Origin: Nocardioides humi
GTDB lineage: Bacteria; Actinomycetota; Actinomycetes; Propionibacteriales; Nocardioidaceae
Length of the DNA: 64,000 nucleotides
Assembly (NCBI RefSeq): GCF_006494775.1
Contig: NZ_CP041146.1
Location: forward strand, 1,240,001-1,304,000
Direction: 5' to 3'
Shown here: one piece after another, positions 24,034 to 36,557 of the stretch
Position numbering within the stretch: position 1 is the first letter of the stretch
Layout: each line of letters starts with the position of its first letter
Notes under the pieces: model-generated
Seen by the model: only the letters and a program-made list of their open reading frames with translations
The model's database searches: none
What the model was told of the DNA's origin: nothing
Position numbers and translations under genes: made by a program

Positions 24034-25539
24034 ATGACCCTGCAGGTGACCGGCCTCCGGAAGTCGTTCGGCGGCGTCCACGCGCTGCGCGGCGTCGACC
24101 TCACGATCGCGTCCGGCGAGGTCCACGCGCTGCTCGGCCACAACGGCGCCGGCAAGTCCACGCTGATCAAGGCGCTGGGCGGGGCGTTCACGCCCGACGG
24201 CGGCACGATCGAGGTGGCGGGCCGCAGCTACAGCGGTCTCTCGCCGCGCCAGTCGATCGACGCGGGCATCGCGATCATCTTCCAGCACCTCAGCCTGGTC
24301 GAGTCGCTCTCGGTGGTGGACAACGTCTTCCTCGGCCAGGAGCACCGGCGGCTCGGCGTCGTCGACCGCGGCTCCCAGCGGGCGGCGGCACGGGCGCTGC
24401 TGGACCGGCTCGGCGCGACCTGCCGGGTGGACGACCGGGTCGGCGACCTGCCCATGGGCCAGCGGCAGCTGGTCGAGATCGCCAAGGCGCTCTCGCGCGA
24501 CCCGGTGGTGCTGGTCCTCGACGAGCCGACGGCGGCCCTGTCCTCGCACGAGATCGGCGCCCTGGAGCGGACCGTCCGCGCGCTGCAGGAGCAGGGACTG
24601 GCGATCTGCTACGTCACCCACCTGCTCGGCGAGGTGGAGCGCCTGGCCGACCGGATGACGGTGCTGCGCGACGGGCAGGTGCACGTGTCGACCTCGCTGG
24701 AGGGGCGGACCCGGCGGGACATCATCGAGGCGATCGCCGAGCCGCCCACCGACCTGCCGCCGCGCGGGCCGGTGCACGAGGCCGATCCGCCGCAGCTGCA
24801 GGTCAGCGGGCTGAGCGGTCCCGGGATCGGGCCGATCGACCTGTCGGTGCGGCCCGGGGAGATCGTCGGCCTCTACGGTCTGATCGGGTCGGGCCGGACC
24901 CGCACCCTGGAGATGCTGTTCGGGCGGCGTCCCCGCGACGGCGTCGTCACCGTCGGCGGGCGGCGGGTGACGCGGGCGACCCCGCGGGCGGCGCTCGCCG
25001 CCGGGCTCGCGCTGGTGCCGGGCGACCGGGCCGGCCAGGGCCTGTTCAGCTCGCTCTCGGCGCTCGACAACGCGCTCCTGCCCGCCCAGGGCGTGCTCTC
25101 GGCCTTCGGCCTGCGGCGGCGCCGGGCCGAGCAGCAGGCGTTCGAGCGCCTCGCCGAGGCGCTGGCCGTGCACCCGAGCACGCCCGAGGCGCCCGCCCGC
25201 AGCTTCTCCGGCGGCAACCAGCAGAAGCTGCTCCTCGGCCGGTGGGTCAACGGCATCCTGCCCACCACCGTGCTGCTGCTCGACGAGCCCACCCAGGGCG
25301 TCGACGTCCGCGCCCGGCACGAGATCTACCGGGTGGTGCGCACGATCGCGAGCGAGCGTCGTACCGCTGTCGTCTTCGCCTCCACCGATCCGGAGGAGAT
25401 CGTCGCGCTCGCCGACCGGGCGCTGGTCATGCAGGAGGGCCGGGTCGTCGGCGAGCTCGCCGGGGCCGCCCTCGACGAGGACGCCCTCCTGCACGCGGTC
25501 CACCAGTCCGAGTCCGACCTCCAGGAGCACCTGTCATGA
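24034..25539 (+). CDS. Ribose-type ABC transporter ATP-binding protein (two nucleotide-binding domains)
   Basis: 501 residues with two ABC domains, as in RbsA/XylG. Domain 1 has Walker A GHNGAGKST, the linker region DLPMGQRQLVE and Walker B VVLVLDEPTAALS. Domain 2 has the degenerate P-loop LIGSGRTRT, SFSGGNQQK and VLLLDEPTQGVDV, the usual asymmetry of this group. It starts 5 bp after the binding-protein stop and its stop overlaps the permease ATG. It drives uptake together with its neighbours. Confidence 0.94.
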   Translation: MTLQVTGLRKSFGGVHALRGVDLTIASGEVHALLGHNGAGKSTLIKALGGAFTPDGGTIEVAGRSYSGLSPRQSIDAGIAIIFQHLSLVESLSVVDNVFLGQEHRRLGVVDRGSQRAAARALLDRLGATCRVDDRVGDLPMGQRQLVEIAKALSRDPVVLVLDEPTAALSSHEIGALERTVRALQEQGLAICYVTHLLGEVERLADRMTVLRDGQVHVSTSLEGRTRRDIIEAIAEPPTDLPPRGPVHEADPPQLQVSGLSGPGIGPIDLSVRPGEIVGLYGLIGSGRTRTLEMLFGRRPRDGVVTVGGRRVTRATPRAALAAGLALVPGDRAGQGLFSSLSALDNALLPAQGVLSAFGLRRRRAEQQAFERLAEALAVHPSTPEAPARSFSGGNQQKLLLGRWVNGILPTTVLLLDEPTQGVDVRARHEIYRVVRTIASERRTAVVFASTDPEEIVALADRALVMQEGRVVGELAGAALDEDALLHAVHQSESDLQEHLS

Positions 25540-26531
25540 ACGCATCCGTCACCCCGCGCCGGCTCGCGCGCTACCCGCTGATCCCGGTGATCATCGCGAT
25601 GGCGATCGGCTTCGAGCTCGCCACCGGCAGCTTCGTCGGCAGCCAGAACCTGCTCGGCATCGCCACCGACAGCGCCACCCTCGCCATCGTCGCGGTCCCC
25701 TCCGCGCTGCTGGTGATCAGCGGGTACCTCGACCTGTCGGTCGGCTCGACGTACGCCCTCGGCGCCGTCGCCGCCGGCTGGCTGGCCTCCGAGCACGGCG
25801 GCGGCCTGGTCGGCTGCGTCCTGCTGGCGCTGCTCGCCGGGCTCGCGGTCGGGGCCGTCAACGGGTTCCTGTGCTGCGTGGTCGGGCTGTCGCCGTTCAT
25901 CGTCACCCTCGGCACGCTGACCGCCGTCCGCGGCCTCGCCCAGCAGCTCGCGCCGCTGCCGCTGACCAGCTTCGGCGACGGCTTCGCCTGGCTCGGCGGA
26001 GCCAAGGTCGCCGGGCTGCCGTCGCCGGTGGTGATCGCCGTGCTGGTCGTCCTGGTGGCCGGTGCCGTGCTGGCGCTGACCCCGGTCGGCCGGCACATCT
26101 ACGCGATCGGCGTCTCCCGCGAGGCGGCGTACCTCTCCGGCGTGCGGGTGCGGACCGTGCCCTTCGCACTCTTCCTCGCCACCGGCGCCTGCGCCGCGCT
26201 GGCCGGTGCCATCAAGGCGTCGGTGCTCGGCGCGGTCCAGTCCGGTACGGCGGGCACCGGGTTCGAGCTCGCCGTCCTCACCGCCGTGCTGGTCGGCGGC
26301 GTCGCCCTCACCGGCGGCTCCGGCACCCTGTTCGGCGTCGTGCTCGGCGTGGCCTTCCTCGGCATCCTGCAGAACGGCCTGACCCTGGTCGGCGTGCCCA
26401 CCTTCTGGCAGCAGGTCGCCCAGGGACTCGCCCTCGTCGTCGCCGCCGGATTGGCCTACCTCTCCCCGCGGCTGGAGGCGCTCACCGCGGTCCGGCCGGC
26501 GGCGCCACCGCGGCCGGTGCCGGTCACCTGA
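25536..26531 (+). CDS. Ribose-type ABC transporter permease
   Basis: 331 residues with eight to ten membrane segments. LVISGYLDLSVGSTYALGA and NGFLCCVVGLSPFIVTLGTL are hallmark RbsC-type motifs, and GGVALTGGSGTLFGVVLG follows in the second half. The ATG overlaps the end of the ATPase gene by 4 bp. Only one permease is encoded, so a homodimer is expected. Confidence 0.93.
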   Translation: MNASVTPRRLARYPLIPVIIAMAIGFELATGSFVGSQNLLGIATDSATLAIVAVPSALLVISGYLDLSVGSTYALGAVAAGWLASEHGGGLVGCVLLALLAGLAVGAVNGFLCCVVGLSPFIVTLGTLTAVRGLAQQLAPLPLTSFGDGFAWLGGAKVAGLPSPVVIAVLVVLVAGAVLALTPVGRHIYAIGVSREAAYLSGVRVRTVPFALFLATGACAALAGAIKASVLGAVQSGTAGTGFELAVLTAVLVGGVALTGGSGTLFGVVLGVAFLGILQNGLTLVGVPTFWQQVAQGLALVVAAGLAYLSPRLEALTAVRPAAPPRPVPVT

Positions 26532-26563
26532 TGCTCCTCTCTTCCGCCCAGCGATCTCTGTTT

Positions 26564-26569
26564 TAGAAT
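26564..26569 (+). promoter_or_regulatory. Predicted -10 element (TAGAAT) of the SufR-like gene
   Basis: TAGAAT ends 6 bases before the GTG at 26576, which places transcription start at the start codon itself, the usual leaderless arrangement in actinobacteria. No good -35 is visible. Confidence 0.45.
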
Positions 26570-26575
26570 CGGCGG

Positions 26576-27253
26576 GTGGACCTCGACACCGGCGCCGCCG
26601 CCATCGGCGTGCTCGCCGACCCGACCCGGCGCAGCCTCTACGCGTACGTCGCCGGGCGGGCCGCCGCGGTCGGGCGCGACGAGGCGGCGACCGCCCTCGG
26701 CCTGGCCAAGCACACCGTGAGCTTCCACCTCGACCGCCTGGCCGACGAGGGGCTGCTGGAGGTGGAGTTCCGCCGGCTCAGCGGGCGCAGCGGACCGGGC
26801 GCCGGTCGGCCGAGCAAGCTCTACCGGCGGGCGCGGCGCGAGTTCGCGGTGACTCTCCCGCCCCGCCGCTACGACCTGGTCGGCGACATCCTCGCCGCGG
26901 CCGTCGGCCGGACCGGCGCCGGTGCGGACCTCGACACCGCGCTCGCCGACTGCGCCCACGAGGAGGGACGATCCGTGGCCGGGGCCGCCGTCGGCGTACC
27001 TGGCGGGCCGGGGCTCGAGGGCCTCGCCGCGGTGCTGGCCGGCCAGGGCTACGAGCCGGTCGTCGAGGCGACCGCGGTCGCGCTCGCCAACTGCCCGTTC
27101 GACGCGCTCGCGCGCAAGCACACCGCCCTCGTGTGCGGCCTCAACCGCTCCTTCGTCCAGGGCGTCGCCGACGGTCTCGGCTGCGCCGGCGTGACCGCCC
27201 ACCTGGAGCCGGGATCCGGACGATGCTGCGTGAAGGTGCGGTGCCGTGACTGA
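26576..27253 (+). CDS. ArsR/SufR-like HTH regulator with C-terminal cysteine cluster
   Basis: 225 residues. The winged helix spans about residues 8-85 (LADPTRRSLYAYV, LGLAKHTVSFHLDRL, RPSKLYRRA). The C-terminus has cysteines at about 173, 187, 203 and 217/218 within NCPFDALARKH, LVCGLN, GLGCAG and GRCCVKV. This is the spacing pattern of SufR-type regulators that bind an Fe-S cluster. It probably senses iron-sulfur or redox state. The next frame, a 55-residue protein, overlaps its end by 8 bp. Whether it controls the upstream transporter is unknown. Confidence 0.85.
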   Translation: MDLDTGAAAIGVLADPTRRSLYAYVAGRAAAVGRDEAATALGLAKHTVSFHLDRLADEGLLEVEFRRLSGRSGPGAGRPSKLYRRARREFAVTLPPRRYDLVGDILAAAVGRTGAGADLDTALADCAHEEGRSVAGAAVGVPGGPGLEGLAAVLAGQGYEPVVEATAVALANCPFDALARKHTALVCGLNRSFVQGVADGLGCAGVTAHLEPGSGRCCVKVRCRD

Positions 27254-27413
27254 TCCACTGGCAGCTCTCGACCGGTGGATCGCCTCCGGTGGCCACTGGG
27301 AGGTCCTCAGCGAGCGCGGGGGCCTGGCCACGGTGGCGCTGCTGACGTGTGACGGCGGGCAGGAGATGGATCGGGTCGTCGTACCGGTGGACGCGCTGCC
27401 GCAGGAGTCGTGA
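27246..27413 (+). CDS. Small hypothetical protein, 55 aa, coupled to the SufR-like gene
   Basis: Begins GTG inside the last codons of the regulator gene (8-bp overlap) and reads VTDPLAALDRWIASGGHWEV to the stop at 27411-27413. A central segment LATVALLTCDGGQEMDRVVV has one cysteine and looks like a folded beta hairpin. No domain name can be given. The tight overlap suggests that it is made with the regulator and may act with it. Confidence 0.6.
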   Translation: MTDPLAALDRWIASGGHWEVLSERGGLATVALLTCDGGQEMDRVVVPVDALPQES

Positions 27414-27565
27414 CTCCGTCACCGCCGGTCAACCGCGGCCCCAAGATCCTCGTTCGACATGATCGGAGCCGTTGTTCGTCCACACCCTCGGAAGGGACTT
27501 TCGCTTGTCCACAGGCGGGGTCTGCTCGTTTCGTGGTGTCGGGGGTCGGTGGGAGAATCTCTGTC

Positions 27566-28815
27566 ATGGATCTCGGAACCCGGCCCCGTTCGACGGCAGC
27601 ACTGCTGTCGCGGGTCGGTGCGCGGATCCAGGCCCGTGACACCCTGCTGATCGAGGAATGGCAGGACATCGTCACCTGGGCCGGCGACCACGTCGTCGCC
27701 ACACCGGAGGGCGCGGCCACGATCACCGACGGGTACCTCGACACCGGGGTCCCGATCGCGGGGGACGGGGCGCCGTTGGTGTCGGAGTTCGGGTTGATGG
27801 AGCTGGTCGCGGTCCTCGGGCGTTCGCCCGATGGTGGGCGGGCCTATGTGGGGCGGGTCATCGAATGCGCCTGGCGGCTCCCGACCGTCTATGCCGCCGT
27901 GATGGCGGGTCGGCTCACCCCGTGGCGGGCCGAGCGGATCGCGGACCTCACCCACGCGCTGAGTGCTGAGGCGGCTGGGTTCGTGGACCGGCAGCTGTTC
28001 CACGCCTCCGGAGTCGGGTGGGCGCAGTTGGACCGGTTGATCGCCGAAGCGATCCTCCGGTTCGACCCCGAACGCGCCGAAGCCGAACGCGCGACCGCGG
28101 CCGATCAACGCTATGTGGAGGTCGGGACCCCGACACCCACGGCAACACCCACGGGATCGTGCACCTCTCCGGGGTCCTCGACGCCGCTGACGGGCGTGAT
28201 CTGGATGAGGCGATCGCCCGCCGCGCCCGTCTGCTCGGGGACTTGGGCAACGACGCTCCGCTCGATGTGCGGCGCTCGGTCGCGCTCGGCGAGTTGGCCC
28301 GGGCGGACCTCGCGCTCGATCTGGAGGGTTCGCCGGGCCGCAAAGCGATCGTGAACGTCCACATCACCGACACCACCCTGACCGGCGTGAACCCCGTCGG
28401 CAGATGGGAAGACCAGCAGGTCCCCGTGTCGAGTGAGCAGATCCGCGAGTGGCTCGGCTCCGCCTCGACCGTGATCGTGCGACCGGTGATCGATCTGGCC
28501 GACCACGTCCCGATCGACTCCTACGAGATCCCCGACCGCCACCGCGCACGCGTCCAGCTCCGTGACCACACGTGTCGGTTCCCGCACTGCACCAGGCCAG
28601 CCACCCGCTGCGACCTCGACCACGCCCGACCCTACGGCGAGGGCGGGCCTACCTGTCCGTGCAACGAGGTGGCCCTGTGCAGACGCCATCACCGGGCGAA
28701 GACCCACTCCGCGTGGTCCTACGACATCGTGATGCCCGGCTCGTACGAGTGGACCAGCCCGAGCGGCTTCCGATTCCGGGTCGACCACCACGGCACCCAC
28801 CCACCGGACGAGTGA
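27566..28815 (+). pseudogene. DUF222 / HNH endonuclease (13E12-repeat family) protein, frameshifted as sequenced
   Basis: About 416 residues when repaired. The first frame encodes the DUF222 domain (ARDTLLIEEWQDIVTWAGDH, RLTPWRAERIADLTHAL). The second encodes the rest and the HNH nuclease domain RFPHCTRPATRCDLDH followed by EVALCRRHHRAKTH. They meet at 28124-28126, where GGG should be GGGG (GDPDTHGN). Both halves read normally, so a lost base in a G run is the only defect. This family is multicopy in actinobacteria and possibly mobile; its role is unclear. A GAGAAT hexamer ends 7 bases before the ATG, hinting at a leaderless mRNA. Confidence 0.82.
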
Positions 28816-29030
28816 CTCCCCCGCCCGCACCCCGCACACCCCGACGGTTGCGGGGATGCAGGCGTGTCCAGACCCACTCTCAGCGCTGCGATCCCCGTGC
28901 CCCCGCAACCACAGGCCGACGACCACCAGCGACCCGGCCCCCGACAGCGGCGATCAACCAACCACCGTGACCCCAGCGGCCCGCAACCACGTCATCGGTC
29001 ATCAAAGACCCCGCACCGAGCAAACCCGCA

Positions 29031-29072
29031 GGCCGAGCAGACCAGCCCGAGCAGATCAGCCCGAGCAGATCA
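29031..29072 (+). repeat. Three tandem 14-bp repeats at the mazG stop codon
   Basis: GGCCGAGCAGACCA then GCCCGAGCAGATCA twice, at 29031-29044, 29045-29058 and 29059-29072. The last copy contains the mazG stop codon. The rest of the 254-bp gap after the HNH gene shows nothing recognisable. Confidence 0.6.
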
Positions 29073-29705
29073 CCCCAGCCGGCCCCGGACCGCATCCCGC
29101 AGCGCCTGCTCCGGGTCGACCCCGGCGGCGCGGGCCTCGGCGACCAGGGCGAGCAGGCGTTCGCCGAGGTCGGCGGAGTCGGGCGCGAGGCCGGCCGGGC
29201 GGCCGGCCCGCTCGAGCCGCGCGAGCGCCTTGTCGGCGTACAGGAGGGCGGGCAGGGCTGAAGGGAGCTCGGACGGCAGGGCGTCCTGTCCGGACCGGCC
29301 GCCGCGCTCGGCGGCCTTGATCCGCTGCCAGCGCTCGTCGACCTCCTCGGCCGTGAGTTCCGCGGAGAGGTCGCCGGCGGGGTCACCGAAGACGTGCGGG
29401 TTGCGGCGGCGCATCTTGGCGGTGATCCCGCGCGCGACGTCGTCGAGGTCGAAGTCGCCGCGCTCCTCCGCGATCACGGCGTGGAAGACGACCTGCAGCA
29501 GCAGGTCGCCGAGCTCCTCGGCGAGGTTCCCGAAGTCGCCGGTGGCCTCGGCGTCGTCGATGGCGTCGACCGTCTCGTAGGTCTCCTCGACCAGGTAGCG
29601 CACCAGCGACCGGTGGGTCTGCTCCTGCTTCCAGGGGCATTCGGCGCGCAGCCGCCGCATCACCGCGACGAACTCCGCGACCGCGTCCTCCGCCGGGTCG
29701 GCCAC
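29070..29705 (-). CDS. mazG: Nucleoside triphosphate pyrophosphohydrolase MazG
   Basis: 211 residues. The magnesium-binding EExxE motif is EETYETVDAID, followed by NLAEELGDLLLQVVFHA, and ECPWKQEQTHRSL precedes it, all typical of MazG. The enzyme hydrolyses NTPs, including damaged ones, to NMP and pyrophosphate. It has a single MazG domain plus a C-terminal extension. The GTG start lies 3 bp after the stop of the lipoprotein gene. The mfd, SurA-like, mazG order is conserved in actinobacteria. Confidence 0.92.
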   Translation of the reverse strand: MADPAEDAVAEFVAVMRRLRAECPWKQEQTHRSLVRYLVEETYETVDAIDDAEATGDFGNLAEELGDLLLQVVFHAVIAEERGDFDLDDVARGITAKMRRRNPHVFGDPAGDLSAELTAEEVDERWQRIKAAERGGRSGQDALPSELPSALPALLYADKALARLERAGRPAGLAPDSADLGERLLALVAEARAAGVDPEQALRDAVRGRLG

Positions 29706-29708
29706 GGC

Positions 29709-30419
29709 TCAGCCCTGGGGTGCGACCGCCGCCGACGCCGGGTCGGGGCCGCAGCGCTGCTCGGCGGGCAGCTTCGCGACCTGCTCGGGGGTGAGCGCGG
29801 CGGTGTCCTGGGCGTCCTTCGCCTCGCTGCTCACGGGTACGGAGAGCGGGTCGCCGGCGAAGACTCCGGTCTCGGCGTCGTACGCGCCGAAGACGGGGTT
29901 GAAGGTGACGTCATGCTCGTCGAGCCAGTCGGTGATCAGCGCGACGCCGGCCGCGACCGCGGCCTGCTCGTCGCCGCCGGCCTGGGCCCGCCCGAGCTCG
30001 CCGACCGGGTCGGAGAGCCGCTGCTGGATCCAGGTCAGCCACTCGAAGGTGTCGAGGTTGTCGTCGTCGATGGTGCCGAGCTCGCCCCAGGCGTCCATGA
30101 CGGCCGCGCGGTCGACGGTCCCGGACGGGAGCCGGATGTGGTGCTCGGCCGCGAGCGCGTCGACGGCGACCGCCTGGGTCCAGCCGACGACGAACTGGGC
30201 GCGGATCAGCGCGGTGGGCGCGGCCGAGGCCTGCGGGTTGGCGGCCCGGAGCGCGCAGTAGTCCTCGACCGCCTGGTCGACCTTGCTCAGCTCGAGCCGC
30301 TGGCCCTCGACCTCGGCGGCCGCGCCCGGGAGCACGGTGTTGTCGCTGACGCCGCACCCGGCGGCCAGCACGGCGACCACGGCGGCCGCTGCCGCGGCGG
30401 GGAGGATCGGACGACGCAC
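29709..30419 (-). CDS. SurA N-terminal-domain-like lipoprotein
   Basis: 236 residues. The signal peptide ends in a lipobox (VLAAGCG), so the mature protein is lipidated and held on the outer face of the membrane. The rest (EVEGQRLELSKVDQAVEDYC, and helical segments to LPAEQRCG) resembles the chaperone N-domain of SurA/PrsA without a PPIase domain. The GTG at 30419 is preferred: AAGGAG lies 5 bases before it, whereas the GTG at 30425 would overlap that site. It lies between mfd and mazG as in related genomes. Its client is unknown. Confidence 0.78.
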   Translation of the reverse strand: MRRPILPAAAAAAVVAVLAAGCGVSDNTVLPGAAAEVEGQRLELSKVDQAVEDYCALRAANPQASAAPTALIRAQFVVGWTQAVAVDALAAEHHIRLPSGTVDRAAVMDAWGELGTIDDDNLDTFEWLTWIQQRLSDPVGELGRAQAGGDEQAAVAAGVALITDWLDEHDVTFNPVFGAYDAETGVFAGDPLSVPVSSEAKDAQDTAALTPEQVAKLPAEQRCGPDPASAAVAPQG

Positions 30420-30421
30420 AC

Positions 30422-33934
<3,513 letters not shown>

Positions 33935-33969
33935 GGGCGTTCACTTCCGGTCGAGGGACAGCACGAGCG

Positions 33970-33993
33970 CCCCCGGTCGAGAAGGACCGGGGG
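33970..33993 (-). terminator. Terminator-like hairpin after the pst operon
   Basis: CCCCCGGTC (33970-33978) pairs with GACCGGGGG (33985-33993) around a 6-base loop. It lies between the pstB stop and the mfd start, both on the minus strand. There is no T tract, as is common in high-GC actinobacteria. Confidence 0.6.
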
Positions 33994-34039
33994 TGCGGCA
34001 CCAGCCTACGGCGTGCCTCCGACGCCCCAGCCTGAAGGC

Positions 34040-34915
34040 TCAGCCGAACCGGCCGTTGACGTAGTCGTAGGTCCGGGAGTCCTGCGGGCTCTGGAACATC
34101 GCCTCGGTGTCGCCGTGCTCCACGATGACGCCGGGCTGGCCCTGGGAGGCGAGGAAGAAGGCGCACTGGTCGGAGACCCGCGCGGCCTGCTGCATGTTGT
34201 GGGTGACGATCACGATCGTCACCTCGCGGGCGAGCTCGAGCATGGTCTCCTCGATGACCCGGGTGGACGTCGGGTCGAGGGCGGAGCAGGGCTCGTCCAT
34301 GAGCAGCACCCGCGGCCGGATCGCCAGCGACCGGGCGATGCACAGGCGCTGCTGCTGGCCTCCCGACAGGCCGCCGCCGGGGGCGTCGAGGCGGTCCTTG
34401 ACCTCGTTCCAGAGCCCGCCCTTGACGAGGCAGGACTCGACGAGGTCGTCCTTGTCGGACCTCTTCATCCGGGTGCCGGTGAGCTTGAGGCCGGCGAGCA
34501 CGTTCTCCTGGATCGACATCGCGGGGAACGGGTTGGGCTTCTGGAAGACCATGCCGATCGCCCGGCGGGCGTCGATGAGCCGCTTGGCCGGGTCGTAGAT
34601 GTCCTCACCGTCGAGCCGCACCTCGCCGGCGAGCTGCGCCGACGGCACCAGCTCGTGCATCCGGTTGAGGATGCGCAGGAAGGTCGACTTGCCGCAGCCC
34701 GAGGGGCCGATGAGGGCCGTGATCCGGCCGGCGTCCATGGTCAGCGAGACTCGGTCGAGGACCTTGTGGTCGCCGAACCACGCGGTGATGTCGTGCGCCT
34801 CCAGCTCGGCCAGGCCCACGCCCGGGGCGGGATCGACCGGCACGGCGGGATCGAGCCGGGGTACGTCGGCGCGGACCTCCGGGATGACGGTCGTGTGGTC
34901 GGCGTTGGAGTCCAT
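34040..34915 (-). CDS. pstB: Phosphate ABC transporter ATP-binding protein PstB
   Basis: 291 residues. [20 protein letters not shown] is Walker [17 protein letters not shown] the ABC signature, and [13 protein letters not shown]alker [15 protein letters not shown] is the PstB-specific Q-loop. It has about 35 extra N-terminal residues before the ABC domain. The ATG at 34915 is used; an in-frame ATG at 34930 is possible. It is the last gene of the pst operon and is separated from pstS2 by a 17-bp perfect stem-loop, so its level may differ from that of the binding proteins. Confidence 0.96.
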   Translation of the reverse strand: MDSNADHTTVIPEVRADVPRLDPAVPVDPAPGVGLAELEAHDITAWFGDHKVLDRVSLTMDAGRITALIGPSGCGKSTFLRILNRMHELVPSAQLAGEVRLDGEDIYDPAKRLIDARRAIGMVFQKPNPFPAMSIQENVLAGLKLTGTRMKRSDKDDLVESCLVKGGLWNEVKDRLDAPGGGLSGGQQQRLCIARSLAIRPRVLLMDEPCSALDPTSTRVIEETMLELAREVTIVIVTHNMQQAARVSDQCAFFLASQGQPGVIVEHGDTEAMFQSPQDSRTYDYVNGRFG

Positions 34916-34933
34916 CGGTTCTCTTCTCATCGG

Positions 34934-34969
34934 CCGTTGCCGGGCGGCCCGAGGGCCGCCCGGCAACGG
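34934..34969 (-). terminator. Perfect 17-bp stem-loop between pstS2 and pstB
   Basis: CCGTTGCCGGGCGGCCC at 34934-34950 and its exact complement at 34953-34969 leave a two-base GA gap. It is by far the most stable hairpin seen in the window. It starts 18 bp upstream of the pstB start codon. It may end most transcripts after pstS2 or protect the 3' end of the upstream mRNA. Confidence 0.7.
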
Positions 34970-34995
34970 TGGTGCAGGTGCCTGGGAGATGCCGG

Positions 34996-36479
34996 TCAGG
35001 ACGCGGCGGCGACCGCGGCCTTGGCGGTCTTGACCGCCTTCTTGGCCTTCTTCAGCTTCTTCTTGGCCTTGACCTTCTTGGCGCCCGTGGCCTTCTTGAC
35101 CTTCTTCTTCAGCTTGCTCACCTTGGCCTGGGCCTTGTCGAGCTGGGCCTGCGCCGCGACGAGGGCCGCCGACGGGCCGGTCGAGGGAGCGGTCCAGGTC
35201 AGCGTGGCGGTGCCCTCGGAGACCAGGTACTTCGTGTTGCTGGGCGCGAAGACCGCCTTGTAGGTGTGCGGGCCCGCGCTCGGCGACGGCACCAGGAAGG
35301 TGGCCTGGCCGGAGACGAGCGCCACGTCGCCCTTCAGCAGGGTCTCCCCTCGTAGAAGGAGACCGAGCCGGTCGGCTGCGAGGAGCCCGAGACCTTGGCG
35401 GAGAGGCTGATGCCCGTCGCGGTGCTGGTGCCCGCCAGCGTGGTGGTGGTCTCGACCAGGTCGTTGGTCGCGAAGTTCGTGGTGCTCTCGACGTTGGTGC
35501 CGCAGGCACCGCCGTCGGCCGGCGTGGCCAGCTGGGTGAGGCCGCCCTGCGCGATGGCCAGGGTCGCGCCGTCGGAGCACAGGAAGCCGTCGGAGCCGAA
35601 GAACCTCTGGATGTCGGTACGGCTGACGTCGCCGTTGCGGACCACGTTGTAGACGGCGCGCTTGAACGCCACCTCACCGCCGATGAGCCGCAGCGTGCTC
35701 CCGGGGATCAGTCCGGCGCGCCCCTCGGAGATCGGCACGATGGCGTCCGGGTCGTTCTTCACCGGCCCGTCGGTGTGCTCCTGGATCGGGGTCCCGCTCA
35801 CGTTGTCCTTCACGCAGGCGCCGTAGTCGCCCGAGGTGATGACCTTGGACTTGAAGAACTTCTCGGTGCCCGACCCGCTCTGCGGCACGTAGGGCTTGAT
35901 CGTGCCGGCGGTGCCGCCGAGCGCGCTCCAGTTGGTGACCGTGCAGGTGTAGATGCTCTTGAGCTGGTCGAGGGTGAGCGTCGCCGGAGCGTGGGACGCG
36001 GTGCTGTTGGAGACCGCCATGACGACGGTGTCGAGCGCGAACGGGATCGCCACGAGCGACTCCGCCTCGGCACCCGCCTTGAGGGCGTCGGAGGACCGCG
36101 CGAAGTCGAGGTCGGTGTAGTTGGCGTCGGCCCGGAGCTTGTCCTTGCCGTCGCTCGAGCCGTTCGGGCGGTTCTGGGCGCCGTTGGTCGGGAGCGTGAT
36201 GGTGCCGCCGGCCGGCTGGGGGACGGCGGCGAAGCTCGCGACGTCGAAGGTCTGGCCGTAGTCGGCCTTGGCGCCGTCGTTCCACAGCTTGGCGGCGTTG
36301 AAGAGCGAGAGCATGGTGGTGTCGGAGCCGCCGCCGATCAGGTCGGCGGCAACGGGAGTGGCCTTGCTGTCCTCGGGGTGCGGGTTGTAGACGGCGTGCG
36401 CCGGAGAGGCGATCAGCGTCACCGCCGACGTGGCCACCGCGGCCGCGAAGGCGGCCGTGAGGGTCTTGCGTACGGACAT
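34996..36479 (-). CDS. Second PstS-type phosphate-binding protein with Ig-like domain and Lys-rich tail, frameshifted as sequenced
   Basis: About 494 residues when repaired. The signal peptide is [20 protein letters not shown] with AHA cleavage. The binding-protein domain runs to about residue 330, with [27 protein letters not shown] and [11 protein letters not shown]. After that comes a short Ig-like repeat and a tail very rich in lysine ([20 protein letters not shown]). The domain lies in one frame (stop at 35334); the tail is in another. The break is at 35346-35349, CCCC where CCCCC is needed. The basic tail may hold the protein to anionic wall polymers. It follows the sortase-like gene after a 78-bp gap with two hairpins. 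Confidence 0.82.
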
Positions 36480-36509
36480 TGCGTTGTCGACTTTCTGTGA
36501 GTGGCGTAC

Positions 36510-36556
36510 GGCTGCCGGTGCAGCCGCGGTTGTGACGACGCCGCCGGGTGGCGGCG
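36510..36556 (-). other. Two small hairpins between the sortase-like gene and pstS2
   Basis: GGCTGC/GCAGCC around CGGT (36510-36525) and CGCCGCC/GGCGGCG around GGGT (36539-36556) fill the 78-bp gap. They may be RNA processing or pausing sites. Confidence 0.4.
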
Positions 36557-36557
36557 A

